In this document: one piece after another, positions 45,844 to 55,597 of the stretch
How positions within the stretch are numbered: the stretch's first letter is position 1
Layout: each line of letters opens with the position of its first letter
NCBI GenBank assembly: GCA_963702235.1
Contig: CAVPBZ010000018.1
Coordinates: 1 to 64,000, forward strand
Origin: PALSA-505 sp963702235
GTDB lineage: Bacteria; Actinomycetota; Actinomycetes; Streptosporangiales; Streptosporangiaceae
Length of the DNA stretch: 64,000 nt
Direction of reading: 5' to 3'
The notes under the pieces: model-generated
What the model was told of the DNA's origin: nothing
The model's database searches: none
What the model saw: only the letters and a program-made list of their open reading frames with translations
Position numbers and translations under genes: made by a program

Positions 45844-46115
45844 CAGCGGTCGGAGGCTTGTGCCGTACGCTGGCCCGGCGCAGGCAATGGCGCGGACCCG
45901 TGCAGCCGAGGGCGAACACGGCCGCCGGCACCCGCGCCGCGACGGTGATCAGGCCTGTGACCTGGGAAGACGGAGAAGTGAACCGGCTACTGGCCGGGTT
46001 ACGTGTACCTGGCGGCGGAACGTGACAGAATTCGCCGCCTGAATCGGGCACAACCACGGCTTCCCGAGCGTTACCACCGCGCGACAAGGCATGACAAAGG
46101 AGGGGGATGGGTCGG

Positions 46116-46415
46116 ATGGCCACCGACTATGACAGCCCGCGAAAGACCGACGAAGACCTGACAGAAGACAGCCTGCAGGAACTCCAGGCCCGGCGAATGG
46201 ACAAGTCGTCGAGCACGATTGACGTCGACCCCGACGATGTGGCGGAGTCACTGGAGCTTCCTGGCGCAGATCTGTCCAATGAGGAGCTTTCCTTCCGCGT
46301 GATCCCGCGGCAGGCGGACGAGTTCACCTGCTCGCGCTGCTTCCTGGTGCACCATCGCAGCCAGCTTGCGGAGGACAGGAAGGGAAAGCTCGTCTGCCGG
46401 GAGTGCGCGGCCTGA
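46116..46415 (+). CDS. DUF4193 protein
   Basis: A 99-residue acidic protein typical of actinobacteria. Residues ~1-60 are strongly acidic with SLQELQARRMDKSS; the C-terminus has two CxxC pairs (TCSRCFLVHH and VCRECAA) that would bind zinc. Homologues are conserved and often highly expressed, but the function is unknown. AAAGGAGG lies 11 bp before ATG 46116, favouring it over an in-frame ATG at 46107. The following reductase gene begins 19 bp later. Confidence 0.88.
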   Translation: MATDYDSPRKTDEDLTEDSLQELQARRMDKSSSTIDVDPDDVAESLELPGADLSNEELSFRVIPRQADEFTCSRCFLVHHRSQLAEDRKGKLVCRECAA

Positions 46416-46434
46416 TTCAGGCACGGCACGTGCG

Positions 46435-47424
46435 ATGAACACGGTAACGCTGGGGAAGGCCGGCCCGGAGGTATCCAGGGCTGGCCTCGGCCTGATGGGC
46501 ATGTCGGGCGTTTACGGCCCGGCCGACAGGGCGGAGAGCATCGCGACGATCCGTGCTGCCCTGGATGCCGGCATCACCCTGCTCGACACCGGCGACTTCT
46601 ACGGCATGGGACACAACGAGCTGCTGCTGGCCGAGGCGCTGCGCGGTGTCCGCAGGGACAGCGTGTTCCTTCAGGTGAAGTTCGGGGCGCAGCGCGACCC
46701 TGCGGGTGCCTTCATCGGATATGACGCCAGCCCCGCGGCCGTGAAGACGGCGCTCGCCTACTCGCTGCAGCGGCTCGGCACCGACTACGTGGATCTGTAC
46801 CAGCCGGCCAGGCTGGACCCCGATGTCCCCATTGAGGAGACCGTCGGGGCGATCGCCGAGCTGGTGACGGCCGGGTACGTGCGGTACATCGGCCTGTCCG
46901 AGATGAGCGCGAAGACAATCAGGCGCGCCCACGCGGTGCACCCCGTCACCGCCCTGCAGATCGAGTACTCGCTGATGAGCCGGGGTATCGAGGCGGAGAT
47001 CCTGCCCACGGTGCGCGACCTCGGCGTCTCGGTCACCGCCTATGGCGTGCTGTCCCGGGGACTGCTCAGCGGCGGCACCGCCCGCGATATCGGCCCGGCC
47101 GACCCGCGCACCCGGTACCCGCGCTTCGCCGACGGGAACCTGCGACGCAACCTGAGCCTGCTCGAGTCGCTCGAGACCCTAGCGGCCGGCCGCGGCGTGA
47201 CCGCGGCCCAGCTCGCGATCGCCTGGGTGGCCTCCCGTGGCGACGACATCGTGCCGCTGATCGGCACCAAGCGGCAGGACCGGCTGGCCGAGGCGCTCGG
47301 CGCGCTCGATCTCACCCTGACCGCGAGCGAGATCGCGGCCATCGAGGCGGCGGTCCCGGCCGGCCAGGTGGCCGGCGGCAGGTACGACCCCGCGGCGATG
47401 GCCCACCTGGACAGCGAGCGCTGA
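46435..47424 (+). CDS. Aldo/keto reductase
   Basis: A 329-residue NADPH-dependent oxidoreductase barrel. Catalytic residues are Asp and Tyr in LDTGDFYGMGHNE, Lys in VFLQVKFGAQ, and the usual His position is replaced in DLYQPARLDPD (YQPAR where many members have YQxHR). Cofactor-binding segments near the end include PLIGTKRQDRLAEALGALDL. Belongs to the AKR13-like group of aldehyde reductases. Starts 19 bp after the DUF4193 gene. Confidence 0.88.
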   Translation: MNTVTLGKAGPEVSRAGLGLMGMSGVYGPADRAESIATIRAALDAGITLLDTGDFYGMGHNELLLAEALRGVRRDSVFLQVKFGAQRDPAGAFIGYDASPAAVKTALAYSLQRLGTDYVDLYQPARLDPDVPIEETVGAIAELVTAGYVRYIGLSEMSAKTIRRAHAVHPVTALQIEYSLMSRGIEAEILPTVRDLGVSVTAYGVLSRGLLSGGTARDIGPADPRTRYPRFADGNLRRNLSLLESLETLAAGRGVTAAQLAIAWVASRGDDIVPLIGTKRQDRLAEALGALDLTLTASEIAAIEAAVPAGQVAGGRYDPAAMAHLDSER

Positions 47425-47452
47425 CCTGCCCTGGTCGAGCGGTGACCGCCGA

Positions 47453-48946
47453 TCATGCTTGCTCCGCCAGCTCATCCGGCTCGAGGTGGACCAGGCCGAC
47501 CTCGGTCACCCGGCGCGGGTCCCGGGCGTACAAGTAGATCAGGTAGCACACGCCGATCACCATCCACGCGGCGACGCCGGGGCCCATGTAAGACACCGGC
47601 GGCGCGAGCGGCGCCACGAACGAGAAGGCCCTGATACCCGCCGAGGTCAGCCAGGCCGGGACGAACGTCGCGATCCCGAGCAGCGGGATGACCAGGTGGG
47701 TCAGCGGGTTCCACCGCTCGCCCCGGCGGCGGCGCCGGGCGAAGAAGCCGATGCAGGCCGCGTTCATCACGATGTAGATCGCGGCCAGGATGATCACGAT
47801 CCCGGTGCCCACCATGGAGAACGCGGTCACCGGGTTGTAGCCGAGGCCGAGGCCGAGCGTCACCGCGACCGTGACGGCGAACGCGGCCAGGATGGCGACG
47901 TGCGGGGACCGGTGCCTGGGGTGCACGAGCGCCAGGAAGCGCGGGAAGGCGCCGATCCGGCCCATCGCGTAGGCGGTGCGGCTGGATACGTTCACCCCGG
48001 CGTTCGCGTTGGCGATGGTGGAGTTCACGATGGCCAGGAACACGAAGAACCAGAAGATCCCGTACAGGGCACGGGCCATTCCCTCCCAGGACGCGGCGCC
48101 GGCGACGCTGAAGTGCGCGAACCTGGCCGGGCCGAACGCGACGTCGGCCGCGTAGGTGGTGAAGACGTAGAGGGCGCCGATGCACAGCGTGGCCAGCAGC
48201 ACGGCCCGCTTGATCGTCCGTTTCGGGTCGCGGGCCTCCTCGGCCAGCGGAGCGGCACCCTCGAAGCCGCCGAAAGCGAGAATCGAGTAGACCGAGCCGC
48301 CGATTACCCCCGACAGGCCACGGAAACCGCCCGGCGTGTACCTGGTGCCGAACACCGACCAGCTGTTGTGCCCGCCGGCGTGCACGACGAGGAACACGGC
48401 GAGCACGACGAAGACCGCGATCTCGAAGGCGCCGAGCACGGTGCCCAGGCCCGTCGACGCCCGGATCCCGTAAAACCCGGCCGCCACCACGATCAGGGCG
48501 CCGGCCAGCGCCCACGGCCACCACAGGTTCGCCGGGTAGGAGTGGAACTCGGAGTTGAGGGTCGAGGCGGTCGTGAAGCCGAGCTGCAGCAGGACGAGCG
48601 GCGGTATCAGCGCGCCGACCAGGATGTAGCCCCAGGCGACGAGGAACCCCGCGGCAGGGTGCAGCCCGCGCGCCGCGTAGGTGGCCAGCGAGCCCGCCGC
48701 GGGCATCCTGGCGGCCAGCAGCCCGATGCTGGACGCGCAGAACAGGCAGGCGATGAGGGCCAGGAGCACGGACAGCGGGAGCGCCCCGCCCGCCAGGGCC
48801 GCGCCGGCCGGGATGGAGGCGGCGATGGCAGCACCGGGCGCCATATCCGTGATGCTCTGGAACAAGACCTCACGGAGCCCGATCGCGTCCTGCCGCAGTC
48901 CGGGCGCCGCCCGCGTGGCCGACCCTGTCTCAGGCTTCGTCGTCAT
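47453..48946 (-). CDS. APC-family amino acid permease
   Basis: A 497-residue transporter with about twelve helices. The first helix has the unwound GAAIAASIPAG segment, and FGGFEGAAPLAEEARDPKRTIKRA is the conserved loop after helix six. Closest to the amino acid/polyamine/organocation superfamily (YhdG/PuuP-like). ATG 48944-48946 follows GGGAG. Convergent with the aldo/keto reductase gene. Substrate not determinable. Confidence 0.88.
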   Translation of the reverse strand: MTTKPETGSATRAAPGLRQDAIGLREVLFQSITDMAPGAAIAASIPAGAALAGGALPLSVLLALIACLFCASSIGLLAARMPAAGSLATYAARGLHPAAGFLVAWGYILVGALIPPLVLLQLGFTTASTLNSEFHSYPANLWWPWALAGALIVVAAGFYGIRASTGLGTVLGAFEIAVFVVLAVFLVVHAGGHNSWSVFGTRYTPGGFRGLSGVIGGSVYSILAFGGFEGAAPLAEEARDPKRTIKRAVLLATLCIGALYVFTTYAADVAFGPARFAHFSVAGAASWEGMARALYGIFWFFVFLAIVNSTIANANAGVNVSSRTAYAMGRIGAFPRFLALVHPRHRSPHVAILAAFAVTVAVTLGLGLGYNPVTAFSMVGTGIVIILAAIYIVMNAACIGFFARRRRRGERWNPLTHLVIPLLGIATFVPAWLTSAGIRAFSFVAPLAPPVSYMGPGVAAWMVIGVCYLIYLYARDPRRVTEVGLVHLEPDELAEQA

Positions 48947-49147
48947 GTCGTCAGCTCCCGTCGCCTGACGCTCGCGCTTGGCTGCCCCCTGTCGCCTGAC
49001 GCTCGCGCCGGTTGCGTGCCGTCGCGGCGATGATCTCACGGGCCGCCCCGTTCGTGCAGGCCCAGCGGGTACGGCCGCGCGCGGGGTTCCGCCAGGGCGC
49101 CGGTCCATCTACGATGCAACTGACCCGAGCTGTGCGAGGCGAGAGCG

Positions 49148-49678
49148 ATGCCAGGCAGGACCGACCGCCCCGGCGCCGATGAGCCCGGCAGGGCCGCCGA
49201 CGGCGACCGGCCGCGGGGACCGCAGGATGAGCTGAGGCGCCGGCTGGCGAACCTGCCGGCCAGCCATCCGTCCTCGCCGCGTTACCGGGCGGGACGTTCG
49301 GGCGGGTCAGGCGGAGACCAGCAGGAGGACCCGCGCCGCGTGCGTTCGGGAGAATCTGGCGTGAACCGGGCCGGGCCGGACGTGACCGGGGCAGCGGCCG
49401 CTGCCGCGGCCAGGGCGGCCCGCGGCCAGCCGCGGCAATCAGGCGGCCAGGCGCAGGACCGGCGGGCAGCCGACGACGCGCTGTGGGCGCAGGCCGCGCG
49501 CTGGCACGCGGCCGCGCAGGCCCGCCGCGAGGCACGCGGGACGGGCGGGCCGTCCGCTCCGCCGCCCCGGCGCGAGCCGTTCCGGCCGTGGTTCACCGAG
49601 AGCGCCGGGGAAGATCTCTGGCTCAATGCGGAAGGGACCGGCGAGCCGTGGTTCACGGGGGACGAGGGCGAGCGGTGA
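49148..49678 (+). CDS. Hypothetical disordered protein with an LPASHPSSPRY motif
   Basis: A 176-residue hydrophilic protein of low complexity. The N-terminal RRRLANLPASHPSSPRY motif recurs in actinobacterial proteins of unknown role, and the C-terminal end has three acidic tryptophan motifs (RPWFTESAGEDLW, EPWFTGDEGE). The middle is alanine/arginine-rich. No enzyme fold is visible. The convergent FHA gene ends 6 bp away. I would not assign a function. Confidence 0.6.
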   Translation: MPGRTDRPGADEPGRAADGDRPRGPQDELRRRLANLPASHPSSPRYRAGRSGGSGGDQQEDPRRVRSGESGVNRAGPDVTGAAAAAAARAARGQPRQSGGQAQDRRAADDALWAQAARWHAAAQARREARGTGGPSAPPPRREPFRPWFTESAGEDLWLNAEGTGEPWFTGDEGER

Positions 49679-49684
49679 CCCGAG

Positions 49685-50206
49685 TCAGTCCCGGCTGAAG
49701 GTGGCCGGGTCCGGCGCCTGGGTCGGCAGCAGCACCTGGGCGGTGACGTCGGCGGCGAGCCGCAGGCTGTCGCCGTCAGCCAGCCGGACGTCCACGCCGG
49801 GCAGCACCCGGTCGCCGTTGACCCAGGTGCCGTTCGTCGAGTGCTCGTCCCGCACGCTGGCGTGCCCGAAGTCGTCCACGGAGATCGTGGCGTGCCGACG
49901 CGAGACGTTCTCGAACCTGGCGAAGGCGGCAGCCACCAGTGACTCCTGCGGGTCCCGGCCGAGCACCAGCGACGTTCCGGCGGGAACGTCAACGTTGCCG
50001 GTGGGAAAGACCAGGCGCAGCACGACGGGTGAGATCTGCCCCCGTGCCTGCTGCAGCGGCCGCAACTGCTCCTGCATGACCGTGGCCGGCGTCGCCTGAT
50101 CTTCATCCTCAGCGCCGGCCCGCGGCAGGTTGGCGCCGCAGGTGAAGCAGATGAGATCGTCCTGCTGGACCTTCGCGCCACAGACCGGGCAGGTCAAGGT
50201 CGGCAT
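49685..50206 (-). CDS. Zinc-ribbon FHA-domain protein
   Basis: A ~173-residue protein. A short zinc ribbon at the N-terminus (CPVCGA, then CFTCGA) leads by a linker into a C-terminal FHA domain (~85-155) with GRDPQ, SRRHATI and STNGTWVNG, the phosphothreonine-binding loops. Such proteins recruit targets of Ser/Thr kinases. The ATG at 50206 follows a GGAGG-like site; an ATG at 50218 is upstream. It lies between a hypothetical gene and the conservon binding protein. Confidence 0.85.
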   Translation of the reverse strand: MPTLTCPVCGAKVQQDDLICFTCGANLPRAGAEDEDQATPATVMQEQLRPLQQARGQISPVVLRLVFPTGNVDVPAGTSLVLGRDPQESLVAAAFARFENVSRRHATISVDDFGHASVRDEHSTNGTWVNGDRVLPGVDVRLADGDSLRLAADVTAQVLLPTQAPDPATFSRD

Positions 50207-50372
50207 GTCGTCCTCCACGACGGCTGGTCCGGGTACGAGAGTCTTGGTGTCCGCTAGGCCCGGCGGGCAGTCCTGCGCCGGGTCCTGACCGCACCCTATG
50301 CCACCGGAGGGGGCGCGGCAGCCAGCCGCCAGCGCCGGGCGGGCACGAGGCGGTGCGGGGGGCAGCCGGCCG

Positions 50373-51398
50373 TCAGCGGAACATCATGCTGCTGGCGCTG
50401 AGCGCCTGGCTGATCATGCCGAAGGAGTACATCAGGTTGGCCACTTGCTGCACCCCGCTGACGTTCAGCGAGGTGGGATACACGCCAAGGGTGATCATGG
50501 CGGCGGTCTGCACGTTCATCTGCGGGTCGTGCGCGAGCACGGACCGCACCGACCGGCCGGAGGCGGCCTGGGCCTGCGCCTGCAGCAGCACCGACCGGAA
50601 GGCCCGCAGCGCGGCTGCCTTGGTGCCGGCGGCGGACCGCGTCGTGAAGTAGCCGTCCAGCGGGATGCCGGCCGTTGATCCGCTGAGTGAGTCGAACACC
50701 TCGGTGGCGCCCAGCTGGCTCTCGGCCTGGAAAAGATAGGGCTCGGTGACCAGGATCGCGTCTACCCGATGAGCCTGCAGCGCACCGACCAGGTGCGGCG
50801 CGGGCATCGCCCGCCAGTGCACCTGTGTCGGCTGCACGCCGTCACCGAGCAGGACCGACTGCGTGGCCATGGTCTCCAGGCTGTAGGGCACGCTGGGCGA
50901 GTACGGGAACTCCTGCGGCTGCGAGGTGCCGATCGTCTTGCCCACCAGATCCTGCGGCCTCCCGATGTGCGAGCCGGGCAGGGCGAGGACTTCCATCGTG
51001 CTGGGCGCCGCGTCGTAGCCATCAGCCAGGACCTGCAGGCCCGGATCGATGCTCGCGGCGAAGAAGTAGTCGGCGTAGTCAGTGCTCGCGACGTCCACCG
51101 TGCCGGCCTTCAGGGCGTTCAGTTCCTGGGCCGACGAGTCGTAGGTCTTGATGGAGACCCGCAGGCCGGCTTGCTTGAACAGCCCTTCGCTGGCGGCGAG
51201 ATAGAGCGGCGCATTCGCCACGCCCGGGGATGCAGCGACGGTGAGCTGCATCGATCCTGCCGCTGCCGAGCTGCCTGCCGTCTGGCAACCGGCGGCGAGC
51301 AGCGTTACCGCAAGCGCGGCAGCGGCAACCCGGCCGGAGTCCCGCCGGGATGGCCGGCCGCCGCGGGCGCATACGGAGCGGCTGGCCGGGAGTCTCAT
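50373..51398 (-). CDS. NMT1/SsuA-type ABC substrate-binding lipoprotein
   Basis: A 341-residue lipoprotein with an export signal and lipobox (LLAAGC, Cys ~38). The mature domain matches periplasmic nitrate/sulfonate/taurine or thiamine-precursor receptors: LTVAASPGVANAPLYLAASEGLFKQAGL, GTVDVASTDYADYFFAA and VDAILVTEPYLFQAES. No ATPase or permease genes are adjacent. It is divergent from the NIT-domain sensor kinase of the conservon, whose sensor is related to nitrate/sulfonate sensing, so it may present a ligand to that kinase. Confidence 0.85.
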   Translation of the reverse strand: MRLPASRSVCARGGRPSRRDSGRVAAAALAVTLLAAGCQTAGSSAAAGSMQLTVAASPGVANAPLYLAASEGLFKQAGLRVSIKTYDSSAQELNALKAGTVDVASTDYADYFFAASIDPGLQVLADGYDAAPSTMEVLALPGSHIGRPQDLVGKTIGTSQPQEFPYSPSVPYSLETMATQSVLLGDGVQPTQVHWRAMPAPHLVGALQAHRVDAILVTEPYLFQAESQLGATEVFDSLSGSTAGIPLDGYFTTRSAAGTKAAALRAFRSVLLQAQAQAASGRSVRSVLAHDPQMNVQTAAMITLGVYPTSLNVSGVQQVANLMYSFGMISQALSASSMMFR

Positions 51399-51605
51399 TG
51401 CCTTCCCTTGCGCACAATTACGCGTAACGGAACAAGTCGGGAACGGGATGAGAGTACCCTACCGCTGACAGCTTGGATGGAAAATGCTAAGTAAGTTCCA
51501 TTTGACCTGGTCATATACGGATTGCTGAGGGTTGGTCGGATCCACGTTAGAGTGAGCCACTGGCGGTGCCGCCTGATGAGTTCGTCACCTGAGGAGGAGT
51601 GCGCC

Positions 51606-51662
51606 ATGCCGCTCCCGGCTCGGGTACGCCAGGCGCGGGGACGCGCCACCACGGCCAGGTAA
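51606..51662 (+). CDS. Possible 18-codon leader ORF before the sensor kinase
   Basis: ATG at 51606 follows GAGGAGG at ideal distance, a stronger ribosome-binding site than that of the kinase itself. The 18-residue frame (MPLPARVRQARGRATTAR) ends at TAA 51662, 14 bases before the kinase GTG. It could set kinase translation by coupling. It may also be chance. Confidence 0.35.
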   Translation: MPLPARVRQARGRATTAR

Positions 51663-51676
51663 GGGGTGAAGGGGCT

Positions 51677-54600
51677 GTGCGGGCGAAGAGCAAGAAGATC
51701 CGCCGTGTCGCTTCCGGTGCTGAAAGCGAGGCGTCTGCCGGCGCCGCGTCCGTCTCGCCTGGCCCGCGTTCTGCCGCACCAGCCAACAGCTCAGCCGGTA
51801 ATAGCGCGTTCGGCAATGGCGCGGCGGCTGCTCCGGCCGGATCGGCCGGGCAGGCCGATGATGCCCCGAAACGCGGCGGCCACCCGCGCCCGGCCGTGGC
51901 GGCCCCGGCCCGCCGCCGCTCACTGAAGAACTGGCGGGTCCGGTCCCGCCTGCTGCTGCTCGTGGCCATGCCCACCCTGACCGCGCTCATCTTCGGCGGG
52001 TTCAGCGTCCTCGGCTCCGTGCGCAGCGCCCAGGCCTATCAGCGCGTGGGACAGCTCGCCACCCTGGGCCGGGACGTGACCGCGCTGGTTCAGTCGCTGG
52101 AGGACGAGCGGGACCAGACCGTTTACTACATCGCGCTCGGCAACAACGGCGGCCGTGCGGATGGACTGTCACGTAACCCGAGCCTGCGGGCGGACGCCAG
52201 CCCCGAGATCACCGCGCTGCACCAGCAGTGGGGCCGCACGAACGCCGCCGCGGCGAAGGTGCGTGACCTGGCCGCCCGGATCGGCAGTTCCTACCCGGCG
52301 CAGACCCAGCAGGCCGCGGGCACCATGCTGGACGCCCTGGACCAGAGCCAGCTGGACAACCTGCGCCAGGCCTCCGCCGCCACCCAGCTGCCGCTGCTCG
52401 TCGTCACGCAGAAGTACAGCGACGCGATCAACGCCGCGCTCGGCTTCAACACCGACATCGCCGAAGGTGCCGGCGACGCCACCCTCACCCAGGCGGTCGG
52501 CGTGCTCGGGCTCGTGTCGGTGATGAAGCAGGACGCGTCACAGCAGCGGGCGATCCTCGCCGCGGCGCTGGCCCAGGGTAGGTTCGGCCCGGGCGAGCTG
52601 ACCGCGCTGCAGAACTCCGTGGCGTCGCAGCAGGCCACCCTGCAGGCGTTCGACGCGGCCGCTACGCCTAGCCAGCTCCAGCTCTGGAACAGCAGCGTGT
52701 CCCGGTCCAGCGCCGGCCAGGCGAGCGCGGATGAGCTGCAGGCGCTGTCGCTGGCCGCCAGTGCCCGGCAGGCCGGCTCGCTCGGCAACGACCCCACCAC
52801 CCCGGACGACTGGTACGGCGCCCAGTCGAACACCATCCGCGCCCAGATGGGCTCGGTGGAGCAGCAACTGGTGGGATCGGTCACCTCCCGGGCCGGGACG
52901 CTGCGCAAGAGCGCGATCATCTCGGCCTCGATCGTCGGTGCCGTCGTACTTCTCGTGCTCGCGCTCGCCATGGTGTTCACCGCCATCGTCGGGCGGTCGA
53001 TGGTGCGGCCGCTGCGCCGGCTGCGTGCCGACGCGCTCAATGTCGCCGGGGTGCGGCTGCCCGAGATGGTCCAGCGGCTCAGCGAGAGCGAAGGCGACGA
53101 GCAGGGCCAGCTCAAGGTGCAGCCGATCGACGTGGACTCGACCGACGAGATCGGTGAGGTCGCCCGCGCGTTTGACCAGGTGCACGCCGAAGCGGTCCGG
53201 CTGGCCTCCAACGAGGCGAGGCTGCGCGGCAACGTCAACGCGATGTTCGTCAACCTGTCGCGGCGCAGCCAGTCCCTGGTGGAACGCCAGATTCACCTGA
53301 TCGACGACCTGGAGCAGGGGGAGCAGGACTCCGACCGGCTCGGCAGCCTGTTCAGCCTGGACCACCTCGCGACCCGGATGCGCCGCAACTCGGAGAACCT
53401 GCTCGTGCTGGCCGGGCATGAGGCGGCGCGCCGGTGGACCCAGCCAGTCGCGCTGGTGGACGTGCTGCGGGCCGCGGTGTCCGAGATCGAGCACTACGAG
53501 CGCGTCGTGCTGAACGTCCAGCCGGGGATCGCGGTCCGCGGGCAGGTCGTCAACGACGTCGTGCACCTGCTGGCCGAGCTGATCGAGAACGCGACCGCGT
53601 TCTCCTCAGGCCAGACCCAGGTGAACGTGTCCGGGCACCTGCTGAACAGCGGCGGCATCCTGCTGGACATCAGCGACCACGGCGTCGGCATGGCCGCCGA
53701 CGAGATGGCGGAGGCGAACTGGCGGCTGGACAACCCGCCGGTCGTGGACGTGGCCGTCTCCCGGCGGATGGGCTTGTTCGTGGTGGCGCGGCTGGCATCC
53801 CGGCACGGCATCAGGGTCAGGCTCCGTCCCGCCCCCTCAGGCGGGCTGACCGCCCTCATCTGGCTGCCGGATGAGACGGTCACGCACGAGGAGTCCGGCA
53901 AGTCGTCCGGGCTGCGGCGATTCGAGCTGGACACCGCGGCCGCCTCCTTCCCGGTGTTCGGCCTCGACCAGCTCGGCACGGACGACCTCGACGGCCGGGC
54001 CGCGGCGCAGGCCGCGGTGGCCGCGGCACGGGCACCCAGGTTCATGGCCATCGGCCCGGTCAACGGCGACACGCAGCCGCCGGTCCCGGCGCAGGCCACC
54101 GGGGACGACGAGCCGTCGGCGGACCGCGACGAGTGGTCCTTGCCGGGCCGTGACGCCGACCAGTCGCTGCCGGAGCCGGGTGCTGAGCCGCCGCTGCCGC
54201 GTCGCGGTGACGGGTTGCTGCCGGAGCCGGGTGCTGAGCCGCCGCTGCCCCGGCGCGGCGACAGTCCGCTGCCGCCGTGGGGGAGCGGTGCCATCCCGGC
54301 CCGGGATAACGGATCGGTGCCGGTCCGGGACAACGGGTTGCTGCCGGCCGGGGACAACGGGTCGCTGCCGGCCGGGGACAACGGATCGGTGCCGGCCCGG
54401 GACAACGGATCGGTGCCCGGCCGGGACGGCGAGCCGGAGCGGGTGTTCGGCGCGCCGATCGCCGGGCTGGCGAACGGACTTGCTGCAGCGGCGGCCGGCC
54501 GGGCCGAGAATCTGCCCGGTGCTGAGCCTGACTCGGCGTTCAGCCTGGGGCCCTGGTCTAACTCGGTTGTCCCCGAGCCCGACACTTTCCCCGGCGAGGT

Positions 54601-55024
54601 CAATCTCCCGTCCGCGCCGCCGGCGGGGGAGGAGAGCCGGCTGCCCATCTTCGAGTCGGTGGAATCTGACTGGTTCCGCCGGGGCAGGCAGCAGGCCGGC
54701 AGCGACGCCGTTCAGGAACAGGACACTGCGGAGATCGCCCGCGGCTGGGAGTCTGCGGCAGACGAAGGCTGGCGTGCCGCCGAAGCGGCAGAGTCGCCGG
54801 TCTCGGGCGGCGTGACCTCGGCGGGCCTGCCCCGGCGCATCCCGCGGGCCAACCTGGTCCCCGGCGGCGTGGCCGATACCGACCGAGCGCAGCCGTCAGG
54901 CGTGGCCCGTTCGGCCGCTGCCACCAGGGAGCGGCTGGCGAGTTTCCAGCGAGGGGCACGAAGGGGCCGTGCGGCGCTGGGTGGCGAGGATGCCCCCGGC
55001 GGGGAGGACGAGGATGCTCCCTGA
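51677..55024 (+). CDS. Conservon sensor kinase with nitrate/sulfonate-sensing domain
   Basis: A ~1115-residue membrane histidine-kinase-like protein. The first helix (~91-114) is followed by an extracellular NIT domain (~115-410: LEDERDQTVYYIALG is typical), a second helix (~415-439), HAMP-like linker, a degenerate dimerisation segment SLDHLATRMRRNSENLLVLAG and an HATPase domain with ELIENATAFSS (N box), ISDHGVGM (G1) and RMGLFVVARLASRHG. A long disordered Pro/Asp-rich tail contains tandem repeats. In conservons it acts with the roadblock, DUF742 and GTPase proteins encoded next. GTG 51677 is my choice; the frame is open from 51599. Confidence 0.85.
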   Translation: MRAKSKKIRRVASGAESEASAGAASVSPGPRSAAPANSSAGNSAFGNGAAAAPAGSAGQADDAPKRGGHPRPAVAAPARRRSLKNWRVRSRLLLLVAMPTLTALIFGGFSVLGSVRSAQAYQRVGQLATLGRDVTALVQSLEDERDQTVYYIALGNNGGRADGLSRNPSLRADASPEITALHQQWGRTNAAAAKVRDLAARIGSSYPAQTQQAAGTMLDALDQSQLDNLRQASAATQLPLLVVTQKYSDAINAALGFNTDIAEGAGDATLTQAVGVLGLVSVMKQDASQQRAILAAALAQGRFGPGELTALQNSVASQQATLQAFDAAATPSQLQLWNSSVSRSSAGQASADELQALSLAASARQAGSLGNDPTTPDDWYGAQSNTIRAQMGSVEQQLVGSVTSRAGTLRKSAIISASIVGAVVLLVLALAMVFTAIVGRSMVRPLRRLRADALNVAGVRLPEMVQRLSESEGDEQGQLKVQPIDVDSTDEIGEVARAFDQVHAEAVRLASNEARLRGNVNAMFVNLSRRSQSLVERQIHLIDDLEQGEQDSDRLGSLFSLDHLATRMRRNSENLLVLAGHEAARRWTQPVALVDVLRAAVSEIEHYERVVLNVQPGIAVRGQVVNDVVHLLAELIENATAFSSGQTQVNVSGHLLNSGGILLDISDHGVGMAADEMAEANWRLDNPPVVDVAVSRRMGLFVVARLASRHGIRVRLRPAPSGGLTALIWLPDETVTHEESGKSSGLRRFELDTAAASFPVFGLDQLGTDDLDGRAAAQAAVAAARAPRFMAIGPVNGDTQPPVPAQATGDDEPSADRDEWSLPGRDADQSLPEPGAEPPLPRRGDGLLPEPGAEPPLPRRGDSPLPPWGSGAIPARDNGSVPVRDNGLLPAGDNGSLPAGDNGSVPARDNGSVPGRDGEPERVFGAPIAGLANGLAAAAAGRAENLPGAEPDSAFSLGPWSNSVVPEPDTFPGEVNLPSAPPAGEESRLPIFESVESDWFRRGRQQAGSDAVQEQDTAEIARGWESAADEGWRAAEAAESPVSGGVTSAGLPRRIPRANLVPGGVADTDRAQPSGVARSAAATRERLASFQRGARRGRAALGGEDAPGGEDEDAP
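54167..54424 (+). repeat. Tandem codon repeats in the sensor-kinase tail
   Basis: Two adjacent arrays. A 51-bp unit (17 codons, beginning LPEPGAEPPLPRRGD) recurs with period 51 from 54167 and 54218. Five near-identical 24-bp units (DNGSVPAR/DNGLLPAG type) run from 54305 to 54424. All keep the reading frame, so they change only tail length. Confidence 0.85.
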
Positions 55025-55150
55025 CACAGCAGAATCCCGGGCCACGAGGTCCGGCGCTCATGAGCCGCCATGCGCCGCCGGATGGCCGGTTTCCGGGACA
55101 GTGACTCTGCGGGGGCCGCGATGCGACCGCCGGGAAGGTGAGGAAGACTC

Positions 55151-55555
55151 GTGAATCCGGTAGTCCAGCCCGTGCAGGACCTGAGCTGGCTGCTCACCAA
55201 CTTCGTGGAGCGCGTCCCGGCCGTCGCCCACGCGGTCGTGGTGTCGTCCGACGGGCTTCCGATGGCGTGCTCGGCCGGGTTCCCGCCGGACCGGGTTGAC
55301 CAGCTGGCCGCTGTCACCTCGGGTCTGAGCAGCCTGACGCAGGGTGCGGCCCGGGTGTTCGAGGGCGGGTCGGTGGCCCAGACGGTGGTCGAGATGCAGC
55401 GCGGCCTGCTGATCGTGATGTCGATCAGCGACGGCTCCAGCCTCGCCGTGCTGGCGGCGTCCCATTGCGACATGGGCCTGGTGGCGTACGAGATGACGTT
55501 GCTCGTCGAGCGGGTAGGCCGTGCGCTGACCCCTGAGATCCGCAGGGCGTTCTAG
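55151..55555 (+). CDS. Conservon roadblock/LC7 protein
   Basis: A 134-residue single roadblock domain (CvnB type) with LSWLLTNFVERVPAVAHAVVVSSDGL at the start and SLAVLAASHCDMGLVAYEM near the end. It would bind the conservon GTPase or the kinase and act as a regulatory adaptor. GTG start; 126 bp after the kinase stop. Confidence 0.92.
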   Translation: MNPVVQPVQDLSWLLTNFVERVPAVAHAVVVSSDGLPMACSAGFPPDRVDQLAAVTSGLSSLTQGAARVFEGGSVAQTVVEMQRGLLIVMSISDGSSLAVLAASHCDMGLVAYEMTLLVERVGRALTPEIRRAF

Positions 55556-55597
55556 CCATGGCGGGCGGAGGGTTACACATCGTGACAGGACAGACCG

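Noticed and set aside
47459..49033. 524-codon + strand frame opposite the amino acid permease
   Set aside because: Shadow of the permease gene with arginine/aspartate-rich composition and no homology-like motif.
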